Part shown: positions 52,612 to 61,952 of the stretch, one piece after another | Position numbering within the stretch: position 1 is the stretch's first letter | How the letters are laid out: every line of letters begins with the position of its first letter | Source of the DNA: Glycomyces harbinensis | GTDB taxonomy: Bacteria; Actinomycetota; Actinomycetes; Mycobacteriales; Micromonosporaceae | Direction of reading: 5' to 3' | Length of the DNA stretch: 64,000 nt | Assembly (NCBI RefSeq): GCF_900101745.1 | Contig: NZ_FNAD01000002.1 | Coordinates: 62,001 to 126,000 of the forward strand | Position numbers and translations under genes: made by a program | Notes under the pieces: generated by a model | What the model was told of the DNA's origin: nothing | Seen by the model: only the letters and a program-made list of their open reading frames with translations | Databases searched by the model: none

Positions 52612-53724
52612 ATGATCGAGGGCATGGAGCGGCTGCCGGAGATGCTCGGGCTGCGCGGGACCGCGGGTCTGGCGTGGCTCCGGGTGATCCCGCTGCTGCT
52701 GGTGGTCGTGCTGGCGCCGCTGGAGATCCTGGCCACCTCGGTGCACCTGTGGGCGGTCATCGCCGCGATGCCGCCCATGGCGGCGCTGGTCAACGGCCCG
52801 AGGACGACCGCGCTCGTCGCGGTCGCGGCGGTCGCCGCGTGCCTGCTGCTGAGCTACACGCGCGCGGGCGACGCGGACCCCACGGCCCACGGGGAGCTGG
52901 TCACGGTGATCCTCATCGGCGGCACGAGCGTCCTCATCGCCGTGCTGCGGGACCGGATGCTGGCGCGGCTGCTCAGCGTCAACTCGGTCGCCGAGGCCGC
53001 GCAGCGGGCGCTGCTGCCGGACCTGCCCGGACGCATCGCCCAGCTCGAGTGCGCGACGGCCCACCGCCCCTCGACCGCCGACAGCCGCCTGGGCGGCGAC
53101 TTCTTCGACATGCTCAACACGCCGTGGGGCGTGCGCGCCGTGCTCGGGGACGTCTCGGGCCACGGCCTCGGGGCGGTCGCGACCATGGCCTCGCTGCTGG
53201 GGTCCTTCCGGGAGGGCGCACTCGACGACGTGGACCTCAACGCCCTCAGCGTCCGGCTGGAGCGGCGGATGGGGATGTGCAACGAGCGGCGCGGGGGCTG
53301 GACCGAGGAGTTCGCGACGGCGCTGCTCATGGTGTTCGACCCGGGCGGGACGGCCGTCGAGGTCCGCAGCTTCGGGCACCATCCGCCGCTGCTGATCCGC
53401 GGCCGGGAGGTGGCGGCGATCTGCGTCGCGCCCTCGCCCCCGCTCGGCCTGGTCGGCGAGTTCCAGGTCAAGGCGACGTCGGTGGGACTGGCGCTGCGCC
53501 CGGCGGACCTCGTCCTGGCCTATACCGACGGTCTCACCGAGGCGCGCGACCTGGCCGGCGGGATGTACCCCCTCGAGCAGCGGCTGCGCGAACGGCTCTC
53601 CGGCGGGGCGCTGTTCGCGCACCCCGCCGAAGTCGTCGATTTCCTCTTCGCCGACCTCAAGTCGCACGGCTTCCGCCTCACCGACGACGCCGCGGTCCTC
53701 GCGGTCGGCGTCCTGCCCGAGTGA
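52612..53724 (+). CDS. Membrane-bound SpoIIE-type PP2C phosphatase
   Basis: 370 aa. Four hydrophobic segments lie in residues about 20-125 (LRVIPLLLVVVLAPLEILAT and TALVAVAAVAACLLLSYT). Residues 140-370 are a SpoIIE domain: AAQRALLPDLPG linker, SRLGGDFFDMLNT, AVLGDVSGHGLGAVATM, GHHPPLLIRG and LAYTDGLTEARDLAGGMYP, with metal-binding Asps. It should dephosphorylate an anti-sigma-factor antagonist in response to a membrane signal. No STAS or kinase gene is adjacent. Confidence 0.9.
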   Translation: MIEGMERLPEMLGLRGTAGLAWLRVIPLLLVVVLAPLEILATSVHLWAVIAAMPPMAALVNGPRTTALVAVAAVAACLLLSYTRAGDADPTAHGELVTVILIGGTSVLIAVLRDRMLARLLSVNSVAEAAQRALLPDLPGRIAQLECATAHRPSTADSRLGGDFFDMLNTPWGVRAVLGDVSGHGLGAVATMASLLGSFREGALDDVDLNALSVRLERRMGMCNERRGGWTEEFATALLMVFDPGGTAVEVRSFGHHPPLLIRGREVAAICVAPSPPLGLVGEFQVKATSVGLALRPADLVLAYTDGLTEARDLAGGMYPLEQRLRERLSGGALFAHPAEVVDFLFADLKSHGFRLTDDAAVLAVGVLPE

Positions 53725-53730
53725 GACGGG

Positions 53731-54132
53731 TCAGGACGGCGCGTTGAGCTCGCCCAGCACCACGGCGAGCGACCAGATCACGAAGATGTCGAGCGCGATG
53801 ATGAGCAGCGCCCACCACGGGTAGTAGGGCAGGAAGAAGAACTGGTTGAGCGCCGAGACGATCGCCAGGCCGATGCCCGCGCCGTACGCCCACGACCGGC
53901 CCATGAGGACGAACACGCCTACCAGGGCGACCAGGGCGCCGAGCACCAGGTGGATCCAGCCCCAGCCGGTGGTGTCGATCGCGAACGTGTAGTCGGTGAC
54001 GGAGACGAACAGGTCGTCCTTGGCGATCGCGGCGATGCCCTCGAAAACCTGGAACAGCCCCACGGTGATCAGGAGGCTGCCCGCGAGCACCGCCCCGGCG
54101 GTCGCCCAGGCGAGCCTTCCGTTGTCGGACAT
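53731..54132 (-). CDS. DUF7144-type membrane protein
   Basis: 133 aa with four helices: GAVLAGSLLITVGLFQVFEG, IHLVLGALVALVGVFVLMG, YGAGIGLAIVSALNQFFFLP and WWALLIIALDIFVIWSLAVV. The motif FQVFEGIAAI and the FFLPYYPWW-ALDIFVIW end are those of a small actinobacterial membrane family of unknown role. AAAGGGG precedes the ATG of MSDNGRLAW. Convergent with the SpoIIE gene. Confidence 0.8.
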   Translation of the reverse strand: MSDNGRLAWATAGAVLAGSLLITVGLFQVFEGIAAIAKDDLFVSVTDYTFAIDTTGWGWIHLVLGALVALVGVFVLMGRSWAYGAGIGLAIVSALNQFFFLPYYPWWALLIIALDIFVIWSLAVVLGELNAPS

Positions 54133-54249
54133 GCCAGACCCCTTTCTGCGCGTCGGCCGCCTTCCGGTCACACCGACTCGGGCGGCAGATGCCGTCCTAT
54201 CGCTTAGGTGTAGACCTTCCGGCGGCGCGCAGGGGTCGAAACTCCGAAA

Positions 54250-54269
54250 CCGCGTCCGGGCGGACGCGG
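54250..54269 (-). terminator. Hairpin after the 151-aa gene
   Basis: CCGCGTCC pairs with GGACGCGG around GGGC, 7 bases past the stop codon at 54277; the minus-strand continuation has T-rich runs. Confidence 0.6.
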
Positions 54270-54276
54270 CGGCGGG

Positions 54277-54732
54277 CTAGCCGGCGACCGTGCGGGCGGC
54301 CTGCTGGGCCCGGAGCGCCGCGAACATGGGCTTGCGCGACGGGGACTCCGCCAGGCCGCTGTGGAGGACGGCGGTGATCGCCTGCGACGCCGCGGCGTCG
54401 TTGGCGGCGGCCACGCCGGCCGCGACCATGTCGAGGATCTCGTCGGCCGCGGCCCTGACGAGTTCGGGATCGGCGGTCTTGGCCGCGCGCGAGAAGCCGA
54501 AGGCGAGGTCGTTGTCGCCGGTGACGCTCCAGGCGGCGCAGGTGTGCAGGCGGCGTCCGTAACCGGTGCCGTCGATCCAGGCGTCGACCACGTACACCAT
54601 CGTCCGAGCCGACTCGTCCCACAGCAGGTCGCCGTCGAGCAGATCCGACAGGGCGTTGAGTCGCTGCGCCTGCGGGTAGGTGGACTGAACGACGGCGTCG
54701 GCGTCGTTCCCCGGGAGATAGCGGTAGTTCAT
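54277..54732 (-). CDS. Unknown 151-aa protein
   Basis: It starts MNYRYLPGNDADAVVQSTYP and has the segment DESARTMVYVVDAWIDGTGY, then an Ala-rich helical tail (ADEILDMVAAGVAAAN). Soluble. No family recognised. AAGG precedes the ATG closely. It is monocistronic, with its own hairpin. Codon use fits the chromosome. Confidence 0.6.
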   Translation of the reverse strand: MNYRYLPGNDADAVVQSTYPQAQRLNALSDLLDGDLLWDESARTMVYVVDAWIDGTGYGRRLHTCAAWSVTGDNDLAFGFSRAAKTADPELVRAAADEILDMVAAGVAAANDAAASQAITAVLHSGLAESPSRKPMFAALRAQQAARTVAG

Positions 54733-54919
54733 CCTTGAACGGTAGCCCGCCCGGAGGCCGAACCTGCAACGCCCAGCCCCTGGGACCCTCGACACCTGGT
54801 CGTCCACGGGTGGGGCGCGGCGCGGCGAGGAACCGTTTACCAGGCCATACGGTCCGATCCGTCGCTCCTTCAGCCTTCCTGACTGAAATGTCGGCGTGCT
54901 CACCGTGGCGGCGGGGGCG

Positions 54920-55621
54920 TCAGTCCGTCGAGGGCTCCCAGGGCACCGGGGCGCTGAAGCTCGCGCCGAGGAGGCGCACGAGGTTCCAGATGTCGTCGTC
55001 GGCGCTCTCGCCGTCGTCCAGGAGCAGCCGCGCGGGCGGGAAGGGCCGGCCGGGGCGCAGCTGGGCGAGCTCGATGAGGTGGACGCGGCCGGCCTCGGGG
55101 TCGCCCTCGCCGTCCAGGCTCTCGAGTGCGGCGCGGAGCGCGGGCTGGAAGGTGCCCGGCTCCCACAGCCCTTCGATCTCGTCGAGTTCGACGGTCAGGT
55201 ACGCGCCTGGGGAAGCGGCGACGGCCCGGCGCAGCATCGCGGCGTGCTCCTCCAGCGGGCCTTCGGCGGCGAAGAGCCGGCCGAGGACGGGGACGGCGGC
55301 GTCGAGCTGGGCGAGGGCGCGGTCCCTGGGGGCCAGGAGCGCGGTCGCCTCCACGTTCTGGTCCTCGGCTTCTTCAGGGGGCGTTTCGATCTCGACGAAG
55401 TCGCCGTCGGGGCCGAACGTGTAGTAGGTGGCGTCGGGGTCGGCTTCGACCGTGATGGTCTGGGTGAGGAGGTCGGCCGGGCGGAACATCGCGAGCCACA
55501 GCAGCGGCACGCAGCGCACGTCGAACGCGACGACGCCCTTCGACGGGTCGAAGCCCTTGTCGGTGGTCGAGGGGTACAGGGACCGCAGATCGGTGGCGCA
55601 GAGGTATGAGGAGTTCGGCAT
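54920..55621 (-). CDS. Unknown 233-aa protein of the SYLCATD type
   Basis: It begins MPNSSYLCATDLRSLYPSTT and has the strand-rich core AFDVRCVPLLWLAMFRPADL. The rest is acidic and helical with EIEGLWEPGTFQPALRAALE. This start occurs in a small group of actinobacterial proteins of unknown function. No catalytic signature. It is divergent from the PP2C gene, 56 bases away. Confidence 0.6.
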   Translation of the reverse strand: MPNSSYLCATDLRSLYPSTTDKGFDPSKGVVAFDVRCVPLLWLAMFRPADLLTQTITVEADPDATYYTFGPDGDFVEIETPPEEAEDQNVEATALLAPRDRALAQLDAAVPVLGRLFAAEGPLEEHAAMLRRAVAASPGAYLTVELDEIEGLWEPGTFQPALRAALESLDGEGDPEAGRVHLIELAQLRPGRPFPPARLLLDDGESADDDIWNLVRLLGASFSAPVPWEPSTD

Positions 55622-55677
55622 GGCCGCAACTTAACCACCGCGGTCCGACAAGGTCGGCGCGAGGCGACACTTGAGGC

Positions 55678-56466
55678 ATGACGATCCGGATCTCGGCCGG
55701 CTCCGCTCCCGGCGGCGCGGGCCCCAACGAAGACCTGTTCCTCGCCGGCGACGCCTGGGCCCTGGTCCTCGACGGCATCACCCGCTACCCGGACGACGGC
55801 TGCGTCCACGACGTGCCCTGGTACGTCGAACGGCTCGGCGCGGCGATCGGCGCCCGCATCGAGGACCGGGCGCTCGACCTGCGATCCGTCCTCAAGGGTG
55901 CGATCAGAGCGGTCTCGGACGAGCACCGCGGCGGCTGCGACCTGGCGAACCCGGTCTCCCCGGGGGCGACCGCGGCCCTGGTCCGGTTCGTGAAGGCGCG
56001 CATGGAATGGCTGGTGCTCGGCGACAGCGCCGTCGCCTGGCGCGACGCGGACGGCGCGGTCGAGGCGGTGTCGGACGAGCGGCTGGCCCGGCTCACCGGG
56101 ACGCCCGCGGTCGAGGACGTGGCGGGGATCCGCCGCTATCCGATCGGCTACATCGCGGCGGTCCGCAACCGGGCCGGCGGGTTCTGGGTGGCCTCGACCG
56201 ACCCGGACGCGGCCGACGAGGCGCTCGCCGGCGCCGTCGACGCGGCGGCGCTGCGCGAGGTCATGCTGTGCACCGACGGGCTGACGCGGCTGACCGAGCG
56301 CTACGGGTTCGCGTGGGGCCGGCTCATGGACGTCGCGGCCGACGAGGGCGTGCGGGCGCTCGTCGACATGGTCCGCGAACACGAGCGGCGCGATCCGGTC
56401 GCCATGGCCGCGAGCAAGCCGCACGACGACGCCACCGGCGTGCTGGTCCGATGTGACATACACTAG
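55678..56466 (+). CDS. PP2C-family Ser/Thr phosphatase, compact
   Basis: 262 aa. It carries SAPGGAGPNEDLFLAGDAWA and LVLDGITRYPDDG, a PP2C-like start with metal-binding Asp, then WLVLGDSAVAWRDADG, EVMLCTDGLTRLTERYGF and a late HDDATGVLVRC. So the usual D-G, G-D-S, TDG and DDAT acids are there. Soluble. No kinase gene is adjacent. Its stop lies 99 bases before the binding-protein gene. Confidence 0.8.
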   Translation: MTIRISAGSAPGGAGPNEDLFLAGDAWALVLDGITRYPDDGCVHDVPWYVERLGAAIGARIEDRALDLRSVLKGAIRAVSDEHRGGCDLANPVSPGATAALVRFVKARMEWLVLGDSAVAWRDADGAVEAVSDERLARLTGTPAVEDVAGIRRYPIGYIAAVRNRAGGFWVASTDPDAADEALAGAVDAAALREVMLCTDGLTRLTERYGFAWGRLMDVAADEGVRALVDMVREHERRDPVAMAASKPHDDATGVLVRCDIH

Positions 56467-56483
56467 TAATCCTATCGTTTTAG

Positions 56484-56512
56484 TTGACTTGCATGAGGGC
56501 CGGCGTTACCGT
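56484..56512 (+). promoter_or_regulatory. Likely sigma-70-type promoter of the binding-protein gene
   Basis: TTGACT (56484-56489), a 17-base gap and TACCGT (56507-56512, TAnnnT). It is 53 bases before the start codon at 56565. Confidence 0.55.
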
Positions 56513-56564
56513 CTGGAGCGTGCATACTGGCACTTCCCCCGGAAAATTCGCGAAAGGGACTGCG

Positions 56565-58334
56565 ATGCCCCAGACCCCTGAATTCAGACGCAGCGCCGCC
56601 ACGACCTCCTTCGCCGCCATCGCGGCCGCCCTCACCCTGGCGGTCGGCGCGTGCGGCGGCGGCGAACCCGCCGACACCACCGTCGGCTTCGAGGACTGCG
56701 AGACCGACCCGACCACCTGCAACTCGGGTCCGCGCGCCGACGGCGGCGACCTCGTCTGGGCCGTGGACGGCAAGTGGGAGGCCTGGGGCCAGGCCGACAT
56801 CTACGGCTCCAGCCTCGCCACCTCGGTCATCAACCAGCCCCTGCGGCCCTCGGTCTTCTCCTTCGACCAGAACGGCGAGATCCACTACAACGACGGGATC
56901 TACGCCGAGGCCCCGGAACTGCTCGCCGAAGCCCCGCTCACCGTCGCCTACCACCTCAAGGAGGAGGCGACCTGGGGCGAGGGCACCCCGATCGGCATCG
57001 ACGACTTCATCTGGCACTGGCGCGCGACCTCCGGCGACGAGGCCCAGTGCGCCGGCTGCACCCCCGCGAGCAGCTACGGCTCGAACGTCGCGAGCATCGA
57101 GGAGGCCGAGGACGGCGCGATCGTCGTGACCTACGACGAGGGCTACCTGGACGCCGAGTGGTACGCCGCCGGCGTGATCACCCACCCCGCGCACCTCGCC
57201 GAGGCCCGCGGCCACCCCGACTGGCGCACCGACCCGGCCCAGATGGCCGCCTCCATCGCCGACTTCTCCGAGAACCCGCCGCTCGACTACAGCGCCGGCC
57301 CGTTCCGGATGGTCGAGGGCGAACTCGGCGTGTACGCCAAGTACGTGCCGAACGAGGAGTGGACCGGATCCCAGCAGTCCACGCTCGACTCCTTGACGCT
57401 CAAGTACATCGAGAGCGCCGACGCCATGGCGACCGAGCTGCGTCAGGGCACGATCGACGGCGCCGCGCCCTCCAGCTTCGACCCGGAGGTGCTCGACCAG
57501 ATCGCGGGCGACGAGAACCTGAAGTACTCCGTCGCACCGCAGTCGGGCTGGTCCCACATCGACGCGAACCTGAACAACCCGTTCCTCGCCGAGGAGCCGC
57601 TGCGCCAGGCCCTCTTCACGGCCATCGACGCCGACGAGGTCAACGACCGCGCCTACGGCTCGGCCTACGAGGACATCGAGACGATGCAGAACGTGCTGTT
57701 CCGCCCCGACTCGGAGTACTGGACCGACCAGGTCGAGGACGGCGGCATCGGATCGGGCGACCTCGAGGCGGCCCGCGGCATCCTCGAAGCGGCCGGGTAC
57801 ACCTGGGAGGGCGAGCAGCTCCTCACCCCCGGGGGCGAGGCGGTGAGCCTGCGCTACCGCACCGGCCTGGAGGGCAACGCCTTCACGCCGATCATCCAGG
57901 ACCTCGTCATCACCTACCTCGACGAGCTGGGCATCGAGGTCGAGGCCGACCCGATCCCCGCGGGCGAGCTGAACTCGGTGCTGGAGGCGAAGGACTGGGA
58001 CCTCATCCAGTTCAGCTGGATCGAGACGCCGCTGTTCGCCGCCTCCGCGGCCGACTACTGGGGCGAGGGCAACCACACCGGGTTCCAGGACGACGAGGTC
58101 GACGCCATCGTGGACGAACTCGCGACCACCCTGGACCGCGACCGGGCCGCCGAGCTGAACAACCAGGCCGCGCAGATCTCCCTCGACCGGGCCGTGCAGC
58201 TGCCGCTCGCGTGGACGCCGGCGCTGGTCATGGTGAACAAGGACGTCGTGAACGTCCGCGACAACTGGGCGACCACGATGCGGGTGTTCTCGAACGTCGG
58301 CGAGTGGGGCTTCGTGGACGAGGGCGCCGAATGA
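56565..58334 (+). CDS. Lipoprotein substrate-binding protein, peptide/nickel family (SBP_bac_5)
   Basis: 589 aa. A lipoprotein signal with Cys at 30 (TLAVGACGGGEP). The mature protein has the family 5 layout: DGGDLVWAVDGKWEAWG, YHLKEEATWGEGTPIGIDDF near 130-150, APSSFDPEVLDQIAGDENLK around 315 and LAWTPALVMVNKDVV near the end. GAAAGGGAC precedes the ATG. It binds a peptide or similar ligand outside the membrane. No permease or ATPase genes follow, so it is an orphan. A strong hairpin ends it. Confidence 0.9.
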   Translation: MPQTPEFRRSAATTSFAAIAAALTLAVGACGGGEPADTTVGFEDCETDPTTCNSGPRADGGDLVWAVDGKWEAWGQADIYGSSLATSVINQPLRPSVFSFDQNGEIHYNDGIYAEAPELLAEAPLTVAYHLKEEATWGEGTPIGIDDFIWHWRATSGDEAQCAGCTPASSYGSNVASIEEAEDGAIVVTYDEGYLDAEWYAAGVITHPAHLAEARGHPDWRTDPAQMAASIADFSENPPLDYSAGPFRMVEGELGVYAKYVPNEEWTGSQQSTLDSLTLKYIESADAMATELRQGTIDGAAPSSFDPEVLDQIAGDENLKYSVAPQSGWSHIDANLNNPFLAEEPLRQALFTAIDADEVNDRAYGSAYEDIETMQNVLFRPDSEYWTDQVEDGGIGSGDLEAARGILEAAGYTWEGEQLLTPGGEAVSLRYRTGLEGNAFTPIIQDLVITYLDELGIEVEADPIPAGELNSVLEAKDWDLIQFSWIETPLFAASAADYWGEGNHTGFQDDEVDAIVDELATTLDRDRAAELNNQAAQISLDRAVQLPLAWTPALVMVNKDVVNVRDNWATTMRVFSNVGEWGFVDEGAE

Positions 58335-58337
58335 GCC

Positions 58338-58377
58338 GGGAGGGCCGGGCCCGTCGGTGACCGGGCCCGGCCCTCCC
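58338..58377 (+). terminator. Hairpin after the binding-protein gene
   Basis: GGGAGGGCCGGGCCCG (58338-58353) and its exact complement (58362-58377) around an 8-base loop, 4 bases past the stop codon. Confidence 0.85.
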
Positions 58378-58460
58378 CCTTCGACGTCGCGGCCGCCCGG
58401 GAGCGGGCGGCGGCGGCGCTTCGACCGGACCGCGCCCGCGGCAGGCCTTAAGCTCGGGGC

Positions 58461-59438
58461 GTGAGCGAAACGGCCGAAGCGCAGCAGGAGGAGACCGCGA
58501 ATGCGGAGAGCGTCCTGACCGTGCTCATCGCGGGGCTGATGAACCTCGGCATCGCCGTCGCCAAACTCGTCGCGGGCGTCCTGTCCGGCTCGGCCGCGAT
58601 GGTCTCCGAGGCCGCGCACTCCGCGGCCGACACCGTCACCGAGTTCATGCTGTACATCGCGCTGCGCAACAGCGTGAAGCCCGCCGACACGGCCCACCCG
58701 TTCGGCTACGGCTCCACGGCCTACATGTGGGCCGCGCTCGCCGCGGCCTTCACGTTCGTGGCCGGCGGCCTGTTCTCGATCACCCACGGCGTGCACTCGA
58801 TGAGCGGCGAGGCCGAGTCGAACTTCCTCATCGCCTACATCGTCCTGGCGATCTCGTTCGTGCTGGAGAGCGTCTCGTTCGCGCGCACCATCGTGCAGCT
58901 GCGCGACGAGTCGCGGCGCTGGAAGGTGCGCCCGAGGCTGTTCCTGCGCCACACCCCGGACACGAGCCTCAAGGCGGTGTTCCTGGAGGACCTGGCCGCG
59001 CTCATCGGCCTGGTACTGGCCGCGACGGGCCTCCTGCTCACCGAGATCACGGGGAGCCCGTTCTACGACGGCGGCGCGTCGATCCTCATCGGCGTGCTGC
59101 TGCTCGTCGTCGCGGTGTTGCTCGGCCACGCGAACCTCTCGCTCCTGATCGGGCGGGGCCTGCCGCCGCGCTTTCGCCTGGCGGTGCTCACGGAGATCGA
59201 GGCGGGCGAGGACATCGCGGCCGTCCAGGAGCTGCTGACGCTCCAACTCGGACCGACGTCGGTGCTCGTGGCCGCGAAGATCGACTTCCGCGACAGCGCC
59301 AGCGGCGAGGCGATCGAGCACACGAGCCGGGCCGTCGAAGCGCGGCTGCGCGAGCGGTTCCCGATGATCCGGTACGTGTTCCTGAGCCCGTGGGGCGATC
59401 CCGCGTCCGGCGCGGACGCGGACCTCAGCCCCCGATGA
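58461..59438 (+). CDS. Cation diffusion facilitator (CDF) family transporter
   Basis: 325 aa, GTG start. Segments TVLIAGLMNLGIAVAKLVAG, SGSAAMVSEAAHSAADTVTE (the HxxxD metal motif, here HSAAD), AHPFGYGSTAYMWAALAAAF, SLKAVFLEDLAALIGLVLAA and IGVLLLVVAVLLG give the six-helix CDF core. Residues about 240-325 are the cytoplasmic domain. It exports Zn, Co or Fe ions. Convergent with the lipoprotein gene. Confidence 0.92.
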   Translation: MSETAEAQQEETANAESVLTVLIAGLMNLGIAVAKLVAGVLSGSAAMVSEAAHSAADTVTEFMLYIALRNSVKPADTAHPFGYGSTAYMWAALAAAFTFVAGGLFSITHGVHSMSGEAESNFLIAYIVLAISFVLESVSFARTIVQLRDESRRWKVRPRLFLRHTPDTSLKAVFLEDLAALIGLVLAATGLLLTEITGSPFYDGGASILIGVLLLVVAVLLGHANLSLLIGRGLPPRFRLAVLTEIEAGEDIAAVQELLTLQLGPTSVLVAAKIDFRDSASGEAIEHTSRAVEARLRERFPMIRYVFLSPWGDPASGADADLSPR

Positions 59439-60591
59439 GCTCCTGGGCCTTCGCGAGGTAGCCCCGCATCTCCTCCTGCCACGCGTACGTGTCGTCCTCG
59501 ATGTCGAGGTAGTAGCGCAGCCGCGCCTGCTCCCAGGCGCGGTCGGCCGCTTCGCGGAAGCCGGACTCCTCGCCGCACTCGGTGATGTCGACGGCGAGGT
59601 CGCGTTCGAACTCGATCCAGCCCTCGACGTCGGCGAGGTCGGGCACGTCGTCGGGCACTTCGGGCCAGGGTCCGGTGACGGCGGTGTCCTCGGGGTTCGG
59701 GCTGTTGTCCTCGCCTGCGGCCATGAGGTACTCGACGACCGCGAGGTTCTCGTCCCTGAACTCCCATCCGGCCCGGCCGCGGTCCGCCAGGCAGTCGAGG
59801 AGGTCGCCTTCGGCCTCCGCGGTGCGCTCGGCGTACCGCTCGTCGAGCGCCTCCCAGTCGCCGTTCGGCGGCGCGGGCCGGGAGATCCAGTCGTTCCAGC
59901 CCTCCTCCTCGTTCGGCTCCGACCGGAGTTCGCCGTAGACGGCCTCGATCATGTCGAGGAGGCAGCCTTCCGGAGGCGGATTGGTGCTGACGTCCTCACC
60001 GCTGGCGTCGGTCTTGCGGCCGGGACCGCCGAGTTCGGGGTACTGGTAGGTCGCCCAGGTGTCGCCGCCGTAGGCGACGTACCAGGCGTACTGGTCCTCC
60101 TCGGGCAGGTAGTAGAACTCGTCGAGCGTCGTGTCGTCCGACTGGAACGCCGCCGCCTCCTCCTCGCCCATCATCTCCGCCATCATCGCGAACTGCCACG
60201 CCTGGTACTCGGCGTACAGCTCCTGGTCTTCGATGTCCTCGGCGCCGTCGAGGCCGCCCCAGTGCCAGTACCCGCCCCGCTCGGCCTGCTCCATCGGGAC
60301 CATGAACCACTCGTAGGGCGCCTCGCCGAGGAAGCTCTCCTGGGCGGTCATCGGGGTCTGCGGGAACCTCGCCGGGTCGTGCACGGTGAAGCCCTGGGCC
60401 TCCATGCAGTCCTCGAGGAGGCGCGTCTCGGCCTCGTCGAGCTCGAGGTTCAGCCGGACGGTCTCGTTGTACATGTCGGTGAGGCGGCCCTCGTAGGCGC
60501 CGAAGTCGAGGTCCTCCTCCTCGCCTTCGAACCACGAGCAGCCCGCGGTCAGCACGAGCACGGAAAGAGCGGCGATGCCGATGCGCAGCAC
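59425..60591 (-). CDS. Tandem lipoprotein, copy 1
   Basis: 388 aa, GTG start (VLRIGIAALSVLVLTAGC) with the lipobox LTAGC. The mature part is acidic and Trp/Tyr-rich, with repeated YGGDTWATYQYPELGGPGRK, PPPEGCLLDMIEAVYGELRS and four or more scattered Cys. It shares the whole layout with the next gene. Ends in EMRGYLAKAQELIGG. AAGGATC is before the start. Function unknown; a surface-anchored actinobacterial protein. Its 3' end overlaps the convergent CDF gene by 14 bases. Confidence 0.75.
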   Translation of the reverse strand: MLRIGIAALSVLVLTAGCSWFEGEEEDLDFGAYEGRLTDMYNETVRLNLELDEAETRLLEDCMEAQGFTVHDPARFPQTPMTAQESFLGEAPYEWFMVPMEQAERGGYWHWGGLDGAEDIEDQELYAEYQAWQFAMMAEMMGEEEAAAFQSDDTTLDEFYYLPEEDQYAWYVAYGGDTWATYQYPELGGPGRKTDASGEDVSTNPPPEGCLLDMIEAVYGELRSEPNEEEGWNDWISRPAPPNGDWEALDERYAERTAEAEGDLLDCLADRGRAGWEFRDENLAVVEYLMAAGEDNSPNPEDTAVTGPWPEVPDDVPDLADVEGWIEFERDLAVDITECGEESGFREAADRAWEQARLRYYLDIEDDTYAWQEEMRGYLAKAQELIGG

Positions 60592-60689
60592 AGGGATCCT
60601 TGTCGTAGAAGGCTTTGACGTCTGTACGCCGCGGGCCCGCGGAGCGGTTGCCCCGGCGCCCGGAATTCCCCGGTGTTCACGGCCGGGGC

Positions 60690-61838
60690 TCAGCCCCCGA
60701 TGAGCTCCTGGGTCTTCGCGAGGTGGCCCCGCATCTCCTCCTGCCACGCGTACGTGTCGTCCTCGATGTCGAGGTAGAAGTGCAGCTGCGCCTGCTCCCA
60801 GGCGTGCTCGGCGGTCTCGCGGAAACCCGATTCGTCGCCGCATTCGGCGAAGTCGACGGCCAGGTCCCTCTCGAAGGCCATCCAGCCCTCGAAGTCGTCG
60901 GCGTCGGGGGCGTCGTCCGGGGCGTCGGGCCAGACGGTTCCGGAGTCCTCATAGGAGTACAGGGAGTGGGTGCCCTCGCCGGACTCGGCGAGGTACTCGT
61001 GGACGAGCAGGTTGCCGTTGTAGAACTCCCAGCCGCCACGGCCGCGGTCGTCGAGGCAGTCGAGGAGGTCGCCCTCGGCGTCGGCGGTGCGGTCGGCGTA
61101 CCGCCCGGTCATGTCCTCCCAGTCGCCCATCGGCTGCTCGGGGCGGAAGGTCCAGTCGGTGAAGCCCTCCTCCTCGTTCTCGGTCCCCACGAGTTCGCCG
61201 TAGACGGCCTCGATCATCTCCCGCTTGCAGCCCTCCGGCGGCGGGTTGGTGTAGACCTCGTCGCCGCTCGCGTCGGTCTTGCGGCCGGGGCCGCCGAGGT
61301 CGGGGTGCATCTCGGCGGCCCACGTCTCGCCCGCGTAGGCGACGTACCAGGCGTACTGGTCCTCCGCGTCGAGAAGGTAGAACTCCGGCGTCCCTGCGCC
61401 CTCCTCGGTCCACTCCGGCGCCGCCCGGCCGGCGGCCTCCTGGTGCGCCTCGTATTCGGCGTACAGGTCGGCGTGCTCGGGGTCCTCGGCCGCGTCCATC
61501 GCCGTCCACTGCCAGAATCCGCGGCGGGCCGCCTCCTCGGCGGTCGGCATGAACCACGCGTACGGGGCCTCGTCCAGGAAGCTCTCGCGTTCGGCCCCGG
61601 CCCAGCTGGTGAACTCCTCGGGCGGGTGCGCGTCGAAGCCCTGCTCCTCCAGGCACGCCTGGACGATCCGGGCCTCGGCCGCGTCGAGCTCCTCGATGAG
61701 GCGCACGCCCTCGTTGTACATGTCGGTGAGGCGGCCCTCGTAGGCGCCGAAGTCGAGGTCCTCCTCCTCGCCTTCGAACCACGAGCAGCCCGCGGTCAGC
61801 ACGAGCACGGAAAGAGCGGCGATGCCGATGCGCAGCAC
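60690..61838 (-). CDS. Tandem lipoprotein, copy 2
   Basis: 382 aa, GTG start, the same signal peptide and lipobox. The first 40 residues (through DFGAYEGRLTDMYNE) are the same as copy 1, and the DNA there is almost unchanged. The later part shows YAGETWAAEMHPDLGGPGRK and EMIEAVYGELVGTENEEEGF. Divergence in the middle but identity at the 5' end suggests gene conversion or a recent partial duplication. Same direction as copy 1, 98 bases apart. Function unknown. Confidence 0.75.
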   Translation of the reverse strand: MLRIGIAALSVLVLTAGCSWFEGEEEDLDFGAYEGRLTDMYNEGVRLIEELDAAEARIVQACLEEQGFDAHPPEEFTSWAGAERESFLDEAPYAWFMPTAEEAARRGFWQWTAMDAAEDPEHADLYAEYEAHQEAAGRAAPEWTEEGAGTPEFYLLDAEDQYAWYVAYAGETWAAEMHPDLGGPGRKTDASGDEVYTNPPPEGCKREMIEAVYGELVGTENEEEGFTDWTFRPEQPMGDWEDMTGRYADRTADAEGDLLDCLDDRGRGGWEFYNGNLLVHEYLAESGEGTHSLYSYEDSGTVWPDAPDDAPDADDFEGWMAFERDLAVDFAECGDESGFRETAEHAWEQAQLHFYLDIEDDTYAWQEEMRGHLAKTQELIGG

Positions 61839-61910
61839 GGGGGTCCCCTGTCGTAGGAGGCTTTGCGGTCTGGACGCCGCGGGAGGGCCGGTCGGTTGCA
61901 CCGAAGCGGA

Positions 61911-61941
61911 AAGGGCCGCCGGGAACCCCTCGGCGGCCCTT
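61911..61941. terminator. Hairpin between AhpE-like gene and lipoprotein copy 2
   Basis: AAGGGCCGCCG (61911-61921) and CGGCGGCCCTT (61931-61941) are exact complements. It is 11 bases past the peroxiredoxin stop on the minus strand. Confidence 0.8.
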
Positions 61942-61952
61942 CTTCGCAGTCT

